Positions 23,782-26,851 of a stretch of DNA of 26,851 nt are shown here, one piece after another; position 1 is the stretch's first letter, and every line of letters starts with the position of its first letter. The notes beneath the pieces are model-generated. The model was not told the DNA's origin. It worked only from the letters and a program-made list of their open reading frames with translations, and searched no databases. Location of the stretch: IMG/VR virus record IMGVR_UViG_3300030380_003285, positions 9,527 to 36,377 of that record. The stretch is one strand, 5' to 3'. This stretch comes from a virus. Made by a program: the position numbers and the translations under genes.

Positions 23782-26192
23782 AATAGTTTTTTTTGTATTT
23801 GTCCTTCTGCCCTTGGCTTAATTCTAATCCAATTACCCGCAGCGTCACGTCCTAGCTCTGGCTCAAGGCCTTCTTTATATACCGCGTAGGAAATCATCCA
23901 TTTTTTAAATTGATATTGTGATACTGATCGCTTTGAGAACTTAGCATAGTCTGGATATTGATTTGTAAAATCATAATGTAAATCATTAAGATGAATCCTT
24001 TTGTTTGCTTCAAGCAAAGTGTTGGATGCATGTGTATCCAATAAACCACACCACTCGATAAAGTCTGAGTTAGTATTTATAATTAATCTCTTCTTATCTG
24101 CATTAACCGAATCACTTTCTATTAAACCTTTTCTTAAGTACAACTGTATACATTTAATCATATAGTCATCAAACTTGCACCAGTCATCAGCCTCCCACTC
24201 TTCACCGAACAAAAACTTACCAAACTCTTGAGTGGGTGTAAAATTTTCCGTATAATAAGTAGCTAACTCAAGCTCCCATCTACGTCTAGCGAACGATGCG
24301 CCACTTCCTTTTATAGGATAGTTAGTAGTAATAATAACTTTAGGGGACTTGCTAAAAGGAATTTTTATAGCATCGCGATTCTTTTTTTCTAATGTTAAAC
24401 CTTCAGTTACAACTGAAAACAACCTCTCAAAGTCAAAATATTTTTTTACATCATCAAAGGCTAGTATCTGTGTGTCAGCAGAAACTAATTGATAAGGAAA
24501 AGACTTTTCAAATGCAAACGCTTTTCCATCTATCATCACTAGCTTCTTCATGTGCTCTAATGACTGTAAGAAAACACCTTTACCAGTACCACCATTAGCT
24601 GTGTCTGATATTTGCTCATCATTAAGTATGGTAGCGGGGCAGTAAGAAATGTTTTTGTGGCCGTGCATCATGTACCCTAGGGTAGATTCAAAGGTCAAGA
24701 TTCTACCAGGGTCTTTGCTAGATATATTACTTATGAAAGTTTTAAAATCGCTTTCTTCTGTCGTACATTTATTGTATTGTCTTTTTATCACATGGTCTTT
24801 CCAAACGTAACCATCTAGTTCTAAGTAGTCAATAGACTTTACGTTATCTTTTGTAATTTGCACGGCACAGTTCTCATAATATAAGTAAGCCGTGTCCATA
24901 GTGTCTTGTATAAAAAATATTTCAATGGTCCCTAATAAAGACAAAAAGTCCTCTTTAAATAGTCTTGTTTGATCAGCAAAATAATTATATATAGCCATGT
25001 CCTCCATGTCGTGTAGATGATCAAGTATAAAATCCTTTATTTCTTTCTCAGAGGTATGATCAATTAAGTTGTCAGTAACTTTAACAAAAACATAATGCTT
25101 CTGCCCTTCAGGAGAAAACTTATAAAAGCCATTAGATTCAAGAAACTTTTTAAATATTAAGGGTATAATTTTTACTACACCCTTGCTGCTCATTGTCCAA
25201 AACTTAACTGAGTTGTCTTCCTCAGCTTTATTAATAACGGAGTCAATCACATCATCCGCCAAGTTTGACTCCTGGAGAACTTGACGAATGGCTTTTTTTG
25301 ACTCTCCTCTTCTGAGCCGTTGCTGTATTTCGTTTATCTTATCCTCATCCTCGTAAAACTTTGTGTTAAAGTTTTTTGTATTAGAGTACGCTGACTTGAT
25401 TGTGTTGTTGATCTCAGTAGCATTGAAGTCTCTGCTTTTGTATTGACTTATAACTAGGTTAGCGGTGGTTTGAGAAATGCCAAAATCATTAAATGCCATG
25501 GCTAAGATAAAAGCATTTTGATTTCTTTGTCCTTGTGACATAGGGTATTTCTTCTGCCACCACTTAACCAAGATTTCTACTATTTTATTCTCATCAGTTA
25601 TAGGTATAGTCTTAACCCCGTTATTGGCTGTAAGTTCTTTGTACTCTAAATCCTCAGCCGTATCCCAAACTTTAGCCTCTGGATTAATCTCAATCAAAGG
25701 ATCATAGGATTCATAGCAAACTCTACTTATATTTTTAGAGGTCTTGTCAAAGTATTTAGACTTGAAATGTTTTTCTAATGCCATGAAATATCCTACATGG
25801 TTATCAGGGTTGGCAGGTATCTTTACAAGTACCTTCAGACCTTTGCCTGATGGTGAGATAAAAACTGAGTAGACGTATTTGTTTTTAGCAAACTTTCTCT
25901 TTTGATCAAGCAAATCTTTTTGAAGCTTATAGCCATCAAAATCTAAACATATTATACCACTGTGCTCTACTAATGAGACGTCAGACCTTTTATTAAATTG
26001 ACCAGAGAAACATATGCTAGGTAATTGTTTTTTCAGATTGTTTCGTTTCTCTTTATCATCTTCTTTTCTTATGGATAATACTAAATCTTTACTTGCTCCT
26101 TTTTTTATTCTATCCAAAATAACATTAACATCCCTGAAGAAAGGTGCCTTAGTTTCATTGATATTTTTAAATATTGTGACCGTATTTGACAT
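23778..26192 (-). CDS. Primase-helicase: BT4734/VirE-type N-terminal domain plus SF3/D5-like helicase, 804 aa
   Basis: Residues 60-180 match the BT4734-like/VirE N-terminal domain (PF08800), regarded as related to archaeo-eukaryotic primases: LDFDGY with D84 and D86, and SPSGKGLKVLVKI at 113-125. Residues 200-280 are a helical VirE-type domain. Residues 490-650 form a superfamily 3/D5-like helicase with Walker A NGGTGKG (533-539), Walker B ILAFDD (576-581), motif C KVIITTN (618-624) and an arginine finger region SFARRRWE (633-640). The protein would synthesise primers and unwind the replication fork, the core of phage replication. The start codon directly follows two AAAACCAACAT repeats on the coding strand, and the gene is coupled to the SNF2-like helicase by an ATGA overlap. 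Domain calls are firm; primase activity is inferred from the family. Confidence 0.85.
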   Translation of the reverse strand: MSNTVTIFKNINETKAPFFRDVNVILDRIKKGASKDLVLSIRKEDDKEKRNNLKKQLPSICFSGQFNKRSDVSLVEHSGIICLDFDGYKLQKDLLDQKRKFAKNKYVYSVFISPSGKGLKVLVKIPANPDNHVGYFMALEKHFKSKYFDKTSKNISRVCYESYDPLIEINPEAKVWDTAEDLEYKELTANNGVKTIPITDENKIVEILVKWWQKKYPMSQGQRNQNAFILAMAFNDFGISQTTANLVISQYKSRDFNATEINNTIKSAYSNTKNFNTKFYEDEDKINEIQQRLRRGESKKAIRQVLQESNLADDVIDSVINKAEEDNSVKFWTMSSKGVVKIIPLIFKKFLESNGFYKFSPEGQKHYVFVKVTDNLIDHTSEKEIKDFILDHLHDMEDMAIYNYFADQTRLFKEDFLSLLGTIEIFFIQDTMDTAYLYYENCAVQITKDNVKSIDYLELDGYVWKDHVIKRQYNKCTTEESDFKTFISNISSKDPGRILTFESTLGYMMHGHKNISYCPATILNDEQISDTANGGTGKGVFLQSLEHMKKLVMIDGKAFAFEKSFPYQLVSADTQILAFDDVKKYFDFERLFSVVTEGLTLEKKNRDAIKIPFSKSPKVIITTNYPIKGSGASFARRRWELELATYYTENFTPTQEFGKFLFGEEWEADDWCKFDDYMIKCIQLYLRKGLIESDSVNADKKRLIINTNSDFIEWCGLLDTHASNTLLEANKRIHLNDLHYDFTNQYPDYAKFSKRSVSQYQFKKWMISYAVYKEGLEPELGRDAAGNWIRIKPRAEGQIQKKLL

Positions 26193-26196
26193 TAAA

Positions 26197-26207
26197 ATGT
26201 TGGTTTT
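26197..26207 (+). repeat. 11-bp repeat ATGTTGGTTTT, copy 1
   Basis: This copy is directly adjacent to copy 2 and begins five bases beyond the primase ATG (26192). On the primase coding strand it reads AAAACCAACAT. Confidence 0.75.
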
Positions 26208-26218
26208 ATGTTGGTTTT
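26208..26218 (+). repeat. 11-bp repeat ATGTTGGTTTT, copy 2
   Basis: This is an exact tandem copy of 26197-26207, spaced 11 bases (about one helical turn). Confidence 0.75.
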
Positions 26219-26258
26219 AGTATTGCATAGCCTTTTATTTATAGGCATAGTGTTGAAA

Positions 26259-26269
26259 ATGTTGGTTTT
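26259..26269 (+). repeat. 11-bp repeat ATGTTGGTTTT, copy 3
   Basis: This is an exact third copy, 51 bases from copy 2 (close to five helical turns). It is flanked by AAA upstream, as is copy 1. Confidence 0.75.
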
Positions 26270-26355
26270 CACTGTCATTCTGTATTCAAAAAACTTAAAT
26301 ATAATTATAAATATATATATGTAAGACATAATAAATTATTTTTAACATTTAACAC

Positions 26356-26382
26356 AAAAAAAAAGGGGGAAACAACTCCCCC
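26356..26382 (-). terminator. Rho-independent terminator after the SSB-tip protein gene
   Basis: Read on the - strand, a 6-bp G/C-rich stem (GGGGGA at 26382-26377 with TCCCCC at 26370-26365) and a 6-base loop are followed by nine T. It lies 18 bases beyond the stop of the 96-aa gene and isolates that gene from the primase operon. Confidence 0.85.
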
Positions 26383-26400
26383 TAGTTTAGTTAGGGTTAA

Positions 26401-26691
26401 TTAAAAAGGCAAATCCTCATCAGGATCTTCTACTTCAGGAGCAGCTTGGCTAGGAGCTGCTGGCTCAGACGTAAACTCTTTATCAAGCATAAGCTTACCT
26501 AATTTATGGGCTACTTTGTTTTCTGCATCCCATATATCTATAGTTATGCCACCGTCTTCCCACATCGCTGCTTTGACTTTAATCTGGTGTCCGTACTTTT
26601 CAGTCTTCTCTACCTTTCCAGGGATTGTTTTGACTGCCTTGCCAAGGTTATCCAACTGTAGGTTGCCATAGTATTTATTTTTGATTGCCAT
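26401..26691 (-). CDS. Small protein with SSB-type acidic C-terminal tip, candidate ssDNA-binding protein, 96 aa
   Basis: Residues 1-70 contain alternating basic and hydrophobic strands (KYYGNLQLDNLGKAV, QIKVKAAMWEDGGITIDIWD) that could form a small beta-barrel. Residues 75-85 are an Ala/Pro/Ser-rich linker, and the end is EDPDEDLPF, very like the DDDIPF tip by which bacterial single-stranded DNA-binding proteins recruit replication partners. It is shorter than a standard SSB and I cannot match it to the SSB domain by eye, so a divergent OB-fold is a hypothesis. It lies just upstream of the primase-helicase on the same strand but has its own terminator, which would allow separate, higher expression. 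Confidence 0.55.
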   Translation of the reverse strand: MAIKNKYYGNLQLDNLGKAVKTIPGKVEKTEKYGHQIKVKAAMWEDGGITIDIWDAENKVAHKLGKLMLDKEFTSEPAAPSQAAPEVEDPDEDLPF

Positions 26692-26703
26692 AGTATAAAT
26701 TTA

Positions 26704-26850
26704 TTAAGTTAAAATTGTGTTATAAATAAAAGATTCAATGTTACGAGTTCCCTCTTTATGCTGTAAGTATCTTGATACAGCCTCCTGAGTTTTTTGTTTA
26801 CCCCTAAGTAATACCTCGTCCGTAGATGGGTGTATACCTATCTCATAATA
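26704..26850 (-). CDS. Unknown protein, C-terminal 48 residues (5' end outside window)
   Basis: An open frame on the - strand enters from the right edge and ends at a TAA at 26706-26704, with a second TAA right after it. The fragment includes GIHPSTDEVLLRGKQKTQEA, then SRYLQHKEG, and is helical and charged. The next gene starts 12 bases downstream, so both are probably on one transcript. Too little is visible for a family call. Confidence 0.5.
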   Translation of the reverse strand, partial: YYEIGIHPSTDEVLLRGKQKTQEAVSRYLQHKEGTRNIESFIYNTILT

Positions 26851-26851
26851 C

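Larger units (their letters stand above)
26193..26355. other. AT-rich intergenic region, candidate replication origin or control region
   Basis: This is the longest non-coding stretch near the replication genes. It holds three 11-bp repeats (ATGTTGGTTTT on the + strand) next to the primase start and then about 60 bp of almost pure A/T (26286-26350), which would melt easily. Repeats beside an AT-rich stretch directly before a replication initiator gene are the usual layout of an iteron origin, but they could equally be operator sites. I found no TAnnTTTG element on the - strand here, so the primase promoter is not identified. Confidence 0.4.

Noticed and set aside
26225-26250. A possible operator formed by GCATAG direct repeats and a GCCT/AGGC inverted repeat
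   Set aside because: The matches are only 4-6 bp and not better than expected in a short AT-rich region.
1-26851. tRNA genes, CRISPR arrays, integrase, transposases or toxin-antitoxin pairs
   Set aside because: No cloverleaf, regular direct-repeat array or matching protein motif was found by reading; a dedicated tRNA search was not possible.

Overview
The window looks like part of the genome of a tailed, probably short-tailed (podovirus-like), phage of a marine Bacteroidota host. Four signals support this. (1) The virion proteins resemble, from memory, proteins of uncultured marine (uvMED-type) phages, Cellulophaga podoviruses and the wider crAss-like group, notably the 'GRMNKSLDERLLPNGEY' tail protein. 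(2) The primase has a BT4734/VirE-type N-terminal domain. (3) No start codon has a clear Shine-Dalgarno site; leaders are A/T-rich. (4) Several leaders carry TAnnTTTG, the Bacteroidota -7 promoter element. There is no integrase, tRNA, rRNA, CRISPR array or insertion sequence. Terminase and portal are not in the window, so the taxonomic placement is inference.

Layout. Bases 1-21427 are a virion-structure block, all on the + strand: the end of a probable major capsid gene and a strong terminator (1-217); a 250-aa structural protein and a second terminator (239-1064); two connector/ring-like proteins (1091-2718); a very large tail protein that appears split into two genes (2720-8384); another tail protein (8396-9721); a four-gene accessory cassette whose members each have their own promoter-like element (glycosyltransferase, Thr-Pro-tailed protein, tail protein, GNAT-like acetyltransferase; 9729-12850); and three proteins of increasing size (253, 649, 1952 aa) that look like ejected internal virion proteins (12852-21427).

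Bases 21417-26850 are a replication/recombination block on the - strand, reading right to left: end of an unknown gene, a small protein with an SSB-type C-terminal tip, a terminator, an AT-rich region with three 11-bp repeats (candidate origin or control region), primase-helicase, SNF2-like helicase, a small unknown protein, a VRR-NUC nuclease, another unknown protein, a 63-aa protein and a 28-aa single-membrane-span microprotein. The two blocks converge and overlap by 11 bp at 21417-21427.

How it fits together: the - strand genes would copy and process phage DNA, while the + strand genes build the head, tail and ejection apparatus. The most distinctive part is the accessory cassette, where a glycosyltransferase of the Skp1 GlcNAc-transferase type sits directly before a protein ending in a Thr-Pro repeat. 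This suggests, but does not prove, phage-encoded glycosylation of a tail protein.
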